Of a stretch of DNA of 59,226 nucleotides, positions 40,051 to 51,399 are shown one piece after another. Each line of letters starts with the position of its first letter. The stretch's first letter is position 1. Where the stretch lies: positions 67,448 to 126,673 of the forward strand of contig CALSCP010002175.1 of the NCBI GenBank assembly GCA_943704425.1, in the 5' to 3' direction. A program made the translations under genes and the position numbers. Source of the DNA: Ministeria vibrans ATCC 50519. Its lineage: Eukaryota > Opisthokonta > Filasterea. The notes under the pieces are model-generated. The model did no database searches and was not told the origin of the DNA. It was given only the letters and a program-made list of their open reading frames with translations.

Positions 40051-42414
40051 CTACAAATCGGGAGCATTTCTATGGGCACAACAATCCCCAAACTGAAGCC
40101 CATCGGGGAGCTGAATCTGTTCAATCACAATAGGTAGCAGGGCCGATGGTTTGACGTCCACAACTGTCGTGATCGCTTGGGCTATCGCCTTTTGAATCAT
40201 CGTAGGTGTTGCTTTTTTGGACTCGGTCACCCACACAGTTGAATCCCAGGAAAACTACAAATGAAGTCAATAAAACAGCAACATCGTGTCAGCGATCTTG
40301 TGGTGACCTGATTTGGTACAATGGACATGTTGATTGAAGCCTTGGAATTGTGTGGAATCAGGAATGGAAGGAATAGAATTGATCGTGAACCCTAACCCCG
40401 TGGCCAAGCAAGTGCACAATCAGCAGCGAGTCGCGTCCCACTGTTGTTGGAACATCACTGGCATCACAACTGCACTCAATTCTGTCGCCACTGATCCAAA
40501 CTCATATTATTAGTATTAGTTGTGTCATTATTACAATTTTCAATCATACGAGCGTCAGTTCCACTTCTTCAGTTGCAGTGGCATACTCTTCGGATGGTTC
40601 TGCTGGAATGTTGGTCGAGGGCTGATCCTGCACAGAACAGAATCAAAATGAAAACCATAAGAAAAGAAAGAAAAATTTAATACATTTTTGTAGTATTATT
40701 GTACCGTTGAAGGGAAAATTGGAAAAGGAATACGATTTAAAGTTGTAGACAGGGATGAGCGTTCACCAACTCCACTCACAAAGGGCACCAGAGTACTCTT
40801 GAGCACAGCCTCAGCTCTGGTAGATGAGCTGCTCCCACGTTCATTTTCGTTGGATCCCACTAACGCGCCTTGGAGAGAATTATCCATGTCACGACTCACA
40901 CAGCTTTGTTGACCGATGTTGCTTGGGGACAATTCTTCTGATGCAGTATCCGCATGTGGTTGTACCTGCTTGAAATTAAAAAAATTTAGATCAGCGCCCA
41001 ATAGTTTAAGTCGCGCTTGAGTTTTTGGCCTGAGTCCATATTGGCCATCAAGATCTCTCTGAAATTCAGCGTCCCTCCTGAAACGCGGAATCAACCATTT
41101 CAAAAGTACGGTAGTCTCCCTCAGATATGTGGCGTGTGCAAGGCATGTGACGTTCTTATTTTTGGCTGTGGTCGCAAGCGTGTCTAACTCTTCCAAAGCG
41201 TTAACAGCAGTTTGATTGGGATTAATTGTTGAGATGTTGAATAGATTCTCAAGCGTCCTTATGTGCTCGTCCACATCACCCTCAATTTCGTCTTTCCGGG
41301 TCGGCTTGCCATCAGCAGATGATAAGTACTTGTCACGCCAGACAGCCATGGGGTTCGAATTTCGGTACCGATTTGGCAGAAGAGATGCTTCAAATTTTTC
41401 GCGTTCCATATCCCATGATAAGTCTACTGCGTTAATATACTGCTCGGAGGCGCTGCGCAATGATGATATCCAGTGACTCAGCCCTTTTCTTTGCATACAG
41501 TATACCGCTTTGATATTTAAGCCTAAAGCGTCGAGGCTGTCCAAATCGGAGCTTGGGTATAGGGTTTCCAGAGTGGATTGAATCGCTTTTACCGACCAAT
41601 TGGACGGAACTGTATATATTCCAAAGGAGTAAACCCAACAGACGTTGTGAATGAAACACACATTGAGTAGGATTGCCGCAAAGAAAAGAACTCCCAACCG
41701 AAAGGACATTATATGATCGACACTGCACAGAGCTTGCACGAATATATACGTCGTATCGTTTAAAGAACCTCCATAGAGAAACTGCCTACGGTACGAGTCG
41801 CACTCATTGTCTTTCAGCAGCAGCTGGCTTGTATTGAAATTGGCGCAGACAGTGCAGTGAAAGCTGGTGCTCTCCATCATAGGTATGCCATAGATAAAGA
41901 GCAATATAAGGTACAACCCGGACGCCAGAAAAAGGAGGATAGACAAGATGCAGGCGCAGTAGGAGCGCAGAATGTAACCTGCTTCCATATCCGCTATAGG
42001 ATTCGCGATCGCTTGTGACCAGCTAGCATCTTCAGCAGAATCTTCGCTCACCACCGCCTTCGTCCTCTCAACAATTTCGCTCACGTTCTTGAAGTGGGGC
42101 GAAAGTACGACGAAAAAGAGGAGAGCAACTGCGAAAGAGGTGCCGATGAAAATGCCAGCGTTGAGAGCGGCAAAGCTGCTGCTATTGTCGCCAAAGTCGG
42201 TTGCGACGTTACAGCGCGTGTTCAGCCACGCACGTGTGGAAGATAGGTTGGTCGATGAGAGAGAGGGGACGCACGCAAGCTCAGCCGGGAAAAAAAGAGA
42301 AAATGAATTCAAAAGTAACATCAATCCCGATGTGTACACGAATAAGCGCAAGAACCAAGGAAGAGGGACGCCCAACAATGAGTTCGACGCCTCGCGGGCG
42401 ATAGGGATATCCAT
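40051..42414 (-). CDS. Four-transmembrane protein with Cys-bearing loops and long cytosolic tail
   Basis: The start Met at 42414 gives MDIPIAREASNSLLG. Four hydrophobic segments follow: LFVYTSGLMLLLNSFSLFF, IFIGTSFAVALLFFVVL, ILSILLFLASGLYLILLFI and LGVLFFAAILLNVCFI. The first extracellular loop has two Cys and NxS/T sites. The second has FHCTVC...NEC...ALC. Residues about 290-580 are cytosolic and partly helical. Smaller downstream exons (about 40630-40560, 40495-40390, 40236-40051) seem to extend the tail to a stop at 40051. The four-TM, paired-Cys-loop plan recalls large-pore channel families (innexin/pannexin/LRRC8-like), but I find no diagnostic motif. It could equally be an orphan family. 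Upstream on the same strand is the SAM-HIRAN-LRR gene. Confidence 0.65.
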
Positions 42415-42502
42415 CTCGCCACACACTCGAACGAACAAAACAGTGAGTTGACTCAGTACTCAGTTGAGTCAGTTCAGTCTTCGAAATTCTAGTTGAGTAG
42501 TT

Positions 42503-44102
42503 TTACTGTTTTGCCTCGGTTTCGTAAAACTGGCGGTGAACCTCCTCCACCTTGTTCTGGTATTGTGGTATCACCAGCGTCTTCCATCCACCTTGTGACA
42601 AAGAAGATAATCGCACAAAAATGAGCCTGGTGAGGATACTTAGTGGTAGCGCCTGGAACCATGCCTTGCAATCAACGGAGGCCATCGGGTTCCCCGTAAT
42701 ATCAAACGTGACAAGGCTGGCGCTGGAAACAAGCTCTTGGAAATTGGAGAGGAAACATGGCTACAGCAGAATTGGGAATGGGACGTCAAGGGTTTTATGT
42801 CATGTCCATGAGATGCAGGTTATGCAGTCCTTACCGCGCTGTCCACCTGGCCACCTATGCACCCATGCAGACGATTGTGGCGCAAGTTGACAAATTCCAG
42901 TCGGCGCAGCGTGTAGACGAGCTCGCTTAGGTCTGCGAGATCGCTGTCCATCAGTGAGTTTTCGGCGAGGTGCAGTCTCTCAATTGACATTCTATCGCGG
43001 CCAGTCAAGTTCGCGATGACCGTAGCTAAGGTCTGCTTGTGTGGTTGCAAGAAGGCAATGTCCTTCGGTGAAATTCTCGAGGTCAAATCGAGGACAGTGA
43101 GATCGACAGTGCAGCGTATTGGGATTGTGTACCCATTGCCACTGCCGGTGGCGACGATGGACAAGTGTGCACCAGTGTCTATCCTGGGCGCAAGCCCCTC
43201 AGCCACGAATCTTGGAATATATCCAACCTGTTTATAAGCGCAAAAATAAAAAAATGTGAGGTCCCCCTTGCAAATTGAGAGCACGTACCCGCGTTCCACA
43301 GCTGTTCACGATGCAAATAGCGTTCTTGTCATACGGATTGTTCCTTTCCCGCGCTGCGGTCAAGACACACCCGGTGCTCGTGCTTCTGCTTCCCTGCGTT
43401 AAAGAGCAAACACAATCGTAAGCTGGTCGCATAAGATTTGCTTGCATTGCATACCGTGTAGTGGTCTACACCAACAATTTCGGTGTCCAATTCGTAACCG
43501 TCTTTCGTTGCGTCTTCCATTTTCCTTGCCGCACCGGGTCCTTCGTTAATAATGCTCATCACTTTTCGACGAGGCCCAATCGGTAAACCAAGTTCGGTGA
43601 GGTCCTTGAACGTCATCATGAAAAACGTCTCAAAGTCGATCTGCAAAAACAAAGGGAGAGAATGGGTAAGTTTTTTTTTTTCGCGACACCCTGGTGCACT
43701 CCTATGCTTGTAGATGAGGACTCAATACACATTCCTCACCTCGCTTTTGACAAAGGTTTGCACAAGACGATCCATGCCGTGGTCTTTCAGAAGAGCAGTG
43801 AGGCGAGGGTCAGCAACAAACGACGGACAGGACAGACTGTGGCGTTGGGAGGCTCCTCTTTCTTCGCTGGCTATCGTCGATTTCCCTGCTTGTTCAGTTG
43901 GAACGATAGGGGTATCGAAATCCGCGTCCGGCAGTGTACCAGCCGTTGTCGAGGTAGATGTGCTCTGAGATGAAAAGGCGTCATTGCTGTCTTCGTCCAT
44001 CGGAACGCTGCTTGCGCCTGGCCTTGTTTGTCCCTGCTCCTCTGCCTTGTCGAAGCTACACTGGCTCATGGCGTTGATCGGTGGTGTGTGGTTGCGTGAC
44101 AT
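42503..44102 (-). CDS. SAM - HIRAN - LRR protein
   Basis: Five exons: 44102-43740, 43640-43455, 43393-43289, 43227-42835, 42760-42503. The N-terminal 90 residues are disordered. A SAM domain spans the first junction: LTALLKDHGMDRLVQTFVKS, then FETFFMMTFKDLTELGLPIG and PRRKVMSIIN. A HIRAN domain follows, assembled from three exons: EIVGVDHYTG, STGCVLTAARERNNPYDKNA and RVGYIPRFVAEGLAPRID. HIRAN normally occurs in Rad5/HLTF and binds single-stranded DNA 3' ends. The C-terminus has leucine-rich repeats (IERLHLAENSLMDSDLADLS, RRLEFVNLRHNRL, LVTFDITGNPMASVDC). I know of no standard protein with this order. Possible roles are DNA sensing or an NLR-like scaffold, by inference. No NTPase domain is present. 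Confidence 0.8.
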
Positions 44103-44417
44103 TAGATGAGACGGGAAATAATTTGAAATTTTGAATTAGAGAAGAAATAGAGTAGAAAGCGTTGTATTCAGTGCCAAAACAAAACAAAACACAAAAGGAC
44201 AAGGAATAACGCAATGCTTCCGCCGTAGACCGCCCAAGGGAATTTCCCGAGAGAAGTCCGTAGACCCACTATAGAGAGTTGAGTCAGAAACGAAATAAAA
44301 AATCTATGACACCCTTCCGATTCTCTTTGTGATACAAAAACATTTTATATTCCCTACATTGCTGCGGTTCGCTGGGGACGTGTGAAGGTGACGAAATCGA
44401 GTCTAGTCCATAATTAT

Positions 44418-45561
44418 TCACAAATATTTCATTGTTGAAAATCGGTGATTTGATGAACATGACCAATCTAATGGGTGGACGGAACAAAATTCAATCGCTT
44501 GCAGACGCGCACGAAAGACGGCCCGCGCGGACGACTCAGAGTCTGGCTGCTCACCAAACACAGCGAGTTCCTTTTCGAGGTCGGTGATACGCTGTTTGAT
44601 CTTGGGACGTGTGTTGAACAGTGTCTCACGGATACGCTCCGACTGCAGCGCCACGAGCTTGCGTGAGAGTGCTGCGACACCCACTTCGTCTTCGGGGAGC
44701 TCGCCAAGCTCGTCGTGGCCTGCGAAGAAGGCACGCTCACGCTCACGTGCCTCATCGAGACTCAGCTCCTCGTCGTTCTACGCCTGACTGCGGTTGCGCA
44801 CGCAGAAGACGGAGCATTTGAAGTTGGTGGACGCGTTGCGGATCTTGGTGTGCAGGCCGGGCTCGGCGTGCTGGTCGACCTTGGTGAAGCAGAGTAGCGT
44901 GCGCGTGCCGTCGGTATCGAGTTCGCGAGACATTTGCAGCGTCTTGCTGGTGGACACGTCGACCATGGCCGAGACGACGTTGAGCAACACCGCCTCGGGT
45001 GGTGTCATGTAGCGGCGGTACATCTTTGTGATGGTCTCCTCTATGTCCTCGCTCTGTCCGCCGACCGCAACGCGTGTCATACCGGGCAGATCAATCAGTG
45101 TGAGGTCGTCTTGCTCATGGCGGAACACGGTGAGCTCGAGCGGCTTGTCCACCACGTCTTTGCGGTCGCCCGCGAGTTGCTCGGTGCTCGCCTCAACCTC
45201 GCGCGCAATGTCACTCAGCTCGATGCGCTTTTCCAGTCCATCGCCCTTAATGAGGGCATGCTCCCGTTCGCTCGTGGGGCAGGTGCGAAGCATAAGCACG
45301 AGCGGGACTCGCGTCTTGATGCCCTCACCGCGCGGCAAATCGACTCCACTTAGCGCCTCTAGCGCCGAAGTTTTGCCGTGGCTCTGATCACCAACAGCGA
45401 CGATCGACGTCACGTTGATGTCCTTTTCGTCGCTGGACAGCTTGCGCAGCTGGTCATTGAGCTGCAGCACCGGCCGGATGTGTTTTTCAGAGAAGGTCGC
45501 AAGAGGTTTTATGGAGCAGCCGCTTCGGAGGGCTAGATTGTCTTGAACAATGAAGCTTTCA
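44418..45561 (-). pseudogene. Mx/dynamin-like GTPase broken by in-frame stop and truncated
   Basis: The GTPase domain is well kept: AVGDQSHGKTSALEALSG (P-loop), VDLPRGEGIKTRVPLVLML, LTLIDLPGMTRVAVGGQ (DxPG) and LCFTKVDQHAEPG (TKxD). This matches the Mx/dynamin family. An in-frame TAG at 44780-44778, after CVRNRSQA, interrupts what is otherwise one reading frame. The following residues (LSLDEARERERAFFAGHDEL, then SRKLVALQSERI) match the region downstream of the GTPase domain in that family. Most of the stalk and the GTPase effector domain are missing; the frame ends at 44418. Readthrough, an unseen short intron or a sequencing error remain possible. The 5' end is uncertain: a CCTAG acceptor at about 45564 suggests an upstream exon. 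Confidence 0.75.
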
Positions 45562-46651
45562 TCCTAGGTTTTCAAAAAAAAAAAGGTTAGGACTGTGCGG
45601 CAAGGTGGGCTGTGCTAACTATTCAAAGAGACAGAACACGCGAATCTGAGCGAATCTGGATTGAACCAAAGAAAAAAACTCGTTACAGTGGAATTGTGAG
45701 TAGTGAGTTGGGAGTGAATCTTTGAGTTTTAGTTGATTAATTGTCAAACTTGAAAGTTAAAAAATATCACCACGGTATAGAGTACCACGCTTCCACACAG
45801 GCCACCGTATAGATTATAGATTTGAACTGATCTAGCCAAGCAAGAGCGTCGAAGTGGACGTTTTCGTTTCTCACTGATCGTTTCATACTTCGCTTGAACT
45901 TCGCTTGAGCTCCTCTCCTCCTCTCGTGTGCCAGCATCCTATCTCACCCACCCACCCACACACACACACACACACTTAACAGTTAGCACTACACAGTACA
46001 CAGCCTGTGCGTGAGTCAGTTGTACTCTATTCTCCTATAGGATGCCTCGTTTACTTGTGATAACAATGATTATTATCACTCCTCTGGAGCGTGCGCCTTC
46101 GGAATTTGAGTTCGAGTGACATCCTAATCAGACGCGCACGCGCGTATCATCTCAAATCAGCTTGCGCGTGCTTGGCTGCGCGCATCACCCCTTTAATAAC
46201 CCATCCTCACGCATCCGACTGAAAACAAGAGGATGGATCGCGCGTAGTGAGGTTCGCTCGTTAAAATTCAAACCGCGACGATCGTTTACTCTTAAAGAGA
46301 AATACATAACTCCCACTCACAAATTAATTCTAGTTCAAGCGTCGCCTCCCCTCTCCGTGTGATCGCAGCACAGCCACTCAGAGACCCTCGCCGCCGAATC
46401 CTAGTGATCCAGGCTCGAGGATTGTCTGTGTGTGTCTCTCCGCGTCCGAATTTTTTTTGTGTCCTTTTTTTTTTTTTGACAACATTCCAAATATCAGTGG
46501 NNNNNNNNNNCGCGCCCAACATCCGTCGTGTATTCTATGTGCGCGTCAAAGTCAAGTTGACAACATTCCAAATATCAGTGGAGACGCTACGCACGGAAAT
46601 CTTCGTCCGCGTGTGTCCCCCTGCGTCTACAAGAGTGTCCCCTGACACGAC
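45562..46651. other. 1.1 kb spacer with small N gap
   Basis: No gene seen. It contains a (CA)n tract at about 45957-45977, T-rich stretches, and a 10-N gap at 46501-46510. The segment before 46652 may be 5' UTR of the C2 protein gene. Confidence 0.5.
46476..46581. repeat. 25-bp perfect direct repeat flanking a 10-N gap
   Basis: The 25 bases at 46476-46500 (TTGACAACATTCC then AAATATCAGTGG) recur exactly at 46557-46581. The first copy abuts the N block at 46501-46510. The arrangement suggests contig ends that should overlap but were joined with a nominal gap. Confidence 0.95.
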
Positions 46652-49600
46652 ATGCGCGGAAAGAGCGTTGAAAGCAGCTCTCCTGTCGCATCTCCCACCA
46701 CCAAGCAACGCGCGTCGCTACCCACCAAAGACATGTCGGCGCCCCTCACTGCCACCGCACTCCCGGCACGGACGCCCTTGGGTGTCCAGACGTCCCTTGC
46801 GCGAACAATGGGCTCGCTAGGGGGCTCGTCTGTCGGCCGTTTCACAGCGCCCATTCCAAGCGAAATGAGAATTTCAGTTAGCCGCTGTGCGCTTTCGCGT
46901 GCCGACAACTACTTTATCAAACTCGAAATCGCCTGCGACTCCACCTCAGTCTACAGGTTTCGCACAGACGTCGTCTCTGGCAGCGCGTCGCCTCGCTTCT
47001 CCTGCGCTGACTTCTCCTTTCGCCTCGCGGACGCTCAGGCCATCCTGGCTCCGGGCACTGCTGCGACGCTCCGCCTCGACCTGTGTGTTGCCTCCGTATC
47101 CGCCCCCGTACGTCGAGTTGCACGTGCTGCACTTCTTTTGCCTCGAAGAATATCCCTTGGTGGGCCCCCAGCACCGCTGCGTGTCGACATTGGTGCCGAC
47201 CAAGCACTCACTTCCACCCCCACCACCACTACAACCTCAACGCCGTCCTCCGCGGACCTCTCGGGCTCCATTGAGCTGTCCATCTCGCTTGTACCTGCCA
47301 CTGTCACTCCCACTACCACCTCCTCTGGCTCGCCTTCGTCGTCGTCAAACACAACTCCTCGCGGTCGTGCCTCCCCCACCGCAAACAGCAGTACACCCGT
47401 GTCCCGGAGACAGAGCGCTGCCCAGCCCCTCTCGGCACTCACTACAGCATCAACCTCGCCATCTTTGGGCCTTGCCGCCACTGCCACATCCTCCTCCTCG
47501 TCGTCGTCATCGGCGCCCCTCTCATCCTGGTCTATGCCTGCCCCCGCCACGCCCGTCTCGCCGTCCCCCTCGCAAACCACCGGTGGTCCCGTCAAGCGTG
47601 CCGCCTCACGGCAACACACCCTCTCGCGCCCACACGGCACTCGCTCAGAGTCATTGTCGTCGTCCTCATCTGCATCCTCACCAACTCAACCATTGACCCC
47701 AGCGCATCGCCGCACCTCACTTCAATCCCAACAACTTCAACAACTTCAACTCCAGTCAATCTCCACCGCTTCCCTTGCTTCGCCCTCCCTCGTCTCCCTC
47801 GGTCCCGCACCATCGGAAGCCGCAACGACAGCAATGACAACTAATGTTGCTCCTTCTTCGTATACTATGAGTCCTTCATCGAGTGTCACTGCATCTTCGC
47901 CAAAGCACGCATTACCTTCCACCACCGCTTCGACTACTACTACTACTACTACTACTACTGCCGCCAAGAGTCTGGTCGCTCCCGCCACCGCCCATCGCTC
48001 CAACTCGTCGCCCATGTCGTTTAGCACACACACCGGCGACACTGGCTTGCGTATTGGTCAATTGCGTGCCAGCGTCGCCGAGGGAACCGTCACCGTCGTG
48101 GTCGTAGCTCACCGTGCCGATCAGGTGCCCCAGATCAACGGCAAAATCCCGCGAGCGTTTGTCACGGCCAAGACAGGCAAAGACGCTGCCGAGCGGCTGC
48201 CCGCGCGTGCTGCTACTCACGCTGCCGACCCTTCGTGCTCGCCCGTCTGGTCCGAGGTGCTCGTCCTCGAAGGCATCCCCGACTCACGTCGTGACGCTGG
48301 CGAAACCATTCTTTTGACTCTCGCTGACTCAGTCACCAAGCGCTATTTGGGTCGCTATACCCTTGCCATGAACGAACTGGTGCCCATGCAACAGTACAAT
48401 CTGGCATTGCGTGCGTCGCCAACTGCAAAGTCACCCTCGTCCGCCTGCCTTTGGGTCACTGTCACCCTCTTGCCCCATGGCATCCCCGACTCTCTCCCAC
48501 CCGACCTCCTCGACTTCACTCTCTCTGGTTTCAACTCAACGCTGCCCTTTGTCGACACAGTCGTTGCCTGTGCTCGCATTGTGCGCGACTACGATGCCTA
48601 TGTGGCCTCCCTGAGCGACGCCAACAGCTCACGCGCCCACTCTATTCCCGTGACCGACTTACAAAGACCCGGCTCGAGCTCCACCGACTCATTCAAACTG
48701 CAGGGTGTCGACAACATGTCGGAGACAGACGTGTGTGCACCACAGCTTACCTTGCCTGTGGGTCCGTCGGACCACCCCATTTTCAATCACACCTTCATGT
48801 TCACCGACGCCCGCTCGCTCCTTGGCAAACCCAACGTGAACGCACTTTATGTTGTACTCGAGTTTTACCGCGCCTCCGACACAACCTGGCCCAACGGTGC
48901 CTACTTTGCTCACGGTGTCGTGCCTCTCTCGCGCATTCACAGTGCCCTGGCCATGGTCGCGTCAGGCACGCCCACCCGCATCGACCGCATTCCCGTCCAT
49001 CTCGCCCCTACCATGAGCACGTCTCAAATGCCCGACGATGGTTTCTTCATTGACTGCACCGCCGCACTAACTCGCTCGTCGTCACCCCTTCACACTCGTC
49101 GTCCCGTTCAACTTGCAGTCGACACCAAATTGCAGTCATCGTCAGTCGCCGACACCACTGTCGCCGCCGTCGTGCCTGACTCGCGGCCGCCCCCAGGACT
49201 TTCTCAGCAGCTTCCATTGAGTCGTGGTCCTTCGAGTGCCGATAGTAGCTCTGGGTCTACCTCGAGCGTGACGCGTCCCATGGCTCACTCGCGCACGAGC
49301 AGTGCCACCGGTCGCAGTGCCATGCCCTTTTCGCCCGACTCCTTCTACGACGATCGGGGCCTCGTCATGTCACCTCGCAGTCCAAGTCTTGTCTCACCCC
49401 GCTCACCGCGTGTCTACTCTGGCGCACCACCCTCGCCCACTCATCGCATGTCGAGCCCCGACCCTAACTTGTCGTACGAGGCTCTCAGCGAACGTTGCCG
49501 TGCGCTTGCCCGCGCCCTCAAGCAGGAGACTCGTCGTGCCGCCCAACTTAAAATGCAACTGGCCGGCTCTGGTATGGACCGCGAGACGCAAGCGCGCATC

Positions 49601-50176
49601 CGCGATCTCCAGCGTCAACTCGACGATGCTCATTCGACACTTGAGGCGCAGTCCGCTGCCAGTTCGGCCGGCGACACAGATACTCCCGTGACGGCCCAGT
49701 CATCGCCGTCGTTGATCGAGACGGAGTTGCGTGAGCGGCTCGCCCTTGTGACAGAGGAGAAGGAACGCGCGCATCGTGATGCCGAGGAGGTTCGCATGGA
49801 GTTGCTTATGCGCTGTCGTCGTGCCGAGGGGCGAGTGCACACACTTGAGACGGAAATGCGTGACATGCGCGACAGTCATACGCGGGACATGGAGACGTTG
49901 AAAGAGCAGATGGCGTCGCTCATGGCGCGTCAGGGTAGCAGCAGCAACACCAGTAGCAGCTCGACGACGCCCCCGAGCAACAGCAAGACACTCTCCCTCA
50001 ACATGGGCACAACTAACTCGTCATCGTCGTCGTCCGGCTCGCCACACCATCGCTCGCCCCTCAGCGACCCAATTCCCTCGACCTCCTATGTGCCGTCGGC
50101 GGCAAATGCTGCCTCGCCCACGCGCTCCGCGTCCCGTCCTTCTTCGGGCACCTCGTGGCGCACTCCAAACCATTAG
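46652..50176 (+). CDS. Multi-C2-like, Ser/Thr/Pro-rich, coiled-coil protein
   Basis: One intronless frame of 1,174 codons. Residues about 70-215 look like a C2-type beta-sandwich (MRISVSRCALSRADNYFIKL, PRFSCADFSFRL, LRLDLCVASV). Residues about 215-465 are low-complexity Ser/Thr/Pro. A second C2-like region (about 470-610) has VTVVVVAHRADQVPQINGK, PVWSEVLVLEG and GRYTLAMNEL. A third (about 615-790) has HPIFNHTFMFTDARSLLG and ALYVVLEFYRAS. A coiled coil spans about 950-1090 (ARIRDLQRQLDDAHSTLEAQ, ERLALVTEEKERAHRDAEEV). The tail is Ser-rich. No Ca2+-ligand set is obvious. Likely a membrane- or cytoskeleton-associated scaffold. Domain calls are by pattern and need profile confirmation. The start could be any of several early Mets. 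Confidence 0.7.
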   Translation: MRGKSVESSSPVASPTTKQRASLPTKDMSAPLTATALPARTPLGVQTSLARTMGSLGGSSVGRFTAPIPSEMRISVSRCALSRADNYFIKLEIACDSTSVYRFRTDVVSGSASPRFSCADFSFRLADAQAILAPGTAATLRLDLCVASVSAPVRRVARAALLLPRRISLGGPPAPLRVDIGADQALTSTPTTTTTSTPSSADLSGSIELSISLVPATVTPTTTSSGSPSSSSNTTPRGRASPTANSSTPVSRRQSAAQPLSALTTASTSPSLGLAATATSSSSSSSSAPLSSWSMPAPATPVSPSPSQTTGGPVKRAASRQHTLSRPHGTRSESLSSSSSASSPTQPLTPAHRRTSLQSQQLQQLQLQSISTASLASPSLVSLGPAPSEAATTAMTTNVAPSSYTMSPSSSVTASSPKHALPSTTASTTTTTTTTTAAKSLVAPATAHRSNSSPMSFSTHTGDTGLRIGQLRASVAEGTVTVVVVAHRADQVPQINGKIPRAFVTAKTGKDAAERLPARAATHAADPSCSPVWSEVLVLEGIPDSRRDAGETILLTLADSVTKRYLGRYTLAMNELVPMQQYNLALRASPTAKSPSSACLWVTVTLLPHGIPDSLPPDLLDFTLSGFNSTLPFVDTVVACARIVRDYDAYVASLSDANSSRAHSIPVTDLQRPGSSSTDSFKLQGVDNMSETDVCAPQLTLPVGPSDHPIFNHTFMFTDARSLLGKPNVNALYVVLEFYRASDTTWPNGAYFAHGVVPLSRIHSALAMVASGTPTRIDRIPVHLAPTMSTSQMPDDGFFIDCTAALTRSSSPLHTRRPVQLAVDTKLQSSSVADTTVAAVVPDSRPPPGLSQQLPLSRGPSSADSSSGSTSSVTRPMAHSRTSSATGRSAMPFSPDSFYDDRGLVMSPRSPSLVSPRSPRVYSGAPPSPTHRMSSPDPNLSYEALSERCRALARALKQETRRAAQLKMQLAGSGMDRETQARIRDLQRQLDDAHSTLEAQSAASSAGDTDTPVTAQSSPSLIETELRERLALVTEEKERAHRDAEEVRMELLMRCRRAEGRVHTLETEMRDMRDSHTRDMETLKEQMASLMARQGSSSNTSSSSTTPPSNSKTLSLNMGTTNSSSSSSGSPHHRSPLSDPIPSTSYVPSAANAASPTRSASRPSSGTSWRTPNH

Positions 50177-50191
50177 TGAATAGTGAGAGGA

Positions 50192-50222
<31 letters not shown>

Positions 50223-50492
50223 TCATTTTCACCTTTTGTATAAGAATGCAATAATCAATGTCAACTCCAAATCCCTCCCTTTTCTCTCTGGCCGTTGCCT
50301 CAACGAAACTTTTTATCTGATTGCCAGCAACCTAGTGTTCATCTAGGCGATCATTTTGACATTCTCAGAATGAGGTGCTTCCTTTTGGTTTAATTTATAA
50401 GAGCTGTACTCAATGCATATCACATTGAAAAATAATAATAATAATAAAATTTTTAACTGAATATTAATATTAATTAATTTAAATTAGTTGAC
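50177..50492. other. Intergenic spacer
   Basis: AT-rich, with GA repeats at 50188-50219 and a (TAA)n tract at about 50430-50446. It holds the 3' flank of the C2 gene and the 5' flank of COG2. Confidence 0.5.
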
Positions 50493-51368
50493 ATGACCCT
50501 CGACACACCCGCATCTCCCATCGCCGAGGACACCCCCGACGACCTGTGTTTCGACGCGCACTTGTTGGGAGAGCGCAGTTTCTCGGCCGACCAGCTCATT
50601 GGAGAGTGTCGTCGTCGCCATGTCACTCTGCCCGTGCTACGCGACGACCTGCACACGTACGCACGCACCCTGCGCTCCGAGCTGGTCGCGCTCATCAACC
50701 GAGACTACGCCGACTACGTCAACCTCAGTGGCAACCTTGTGGGCGTCGACAAGGCCATTGGCGAGCTTCGCAGACCGCTCGACGATTTGCGCCACAGCGT
50801 CACCGCCGTACGCGACGACATGCTCCACACCACCGAAACAGTCGATGCGCTACTCAGGGAGCGCACCGAGCTCCGCGAAAAGTCCACCATTCTCCAAAAT
50901 TTCCTCAATCTGTCCATGTCCGTCGACAAGATTGAAGCGCTCCTCAGCATTGGCGATGCTGCCGGCGCCAACGTCGCCGGTGCTGCGCCCACCCTTGCCG
51001 GATCAGACTCATCGCGGCTCATGGAACGCGTTGCGAGCGAGTTCAACCAACTGAGCTTCTTCCAGGGCCAGTGTGGCAACGTACCGTTTGTGCGCGAAAT
51101 CCATCCACGTATCACACGCATTGAGGACACTCTCCTGCAAGGACTCGAGACGGCGTTTCTGGCGGGCCTTGACAGCGCTTCCGAGGCTGCCTTGCACCAG
51201 TGTTTGAGCACGTACGCCATCATTGATCGCGCCGAGGAGGCCGAACGGGTGTTTCGTACCGCGCGTGTACGCCCCTTTGTTGACGCCCTCATCAACGAAG
51301 TGACCGCCTCCTCAGATCAAAAACGCGGCGGTGGTAGTGCAGCGAAACAACAACAACAACAACAACAA

Positions 51369-51399
<31 letters not shown>

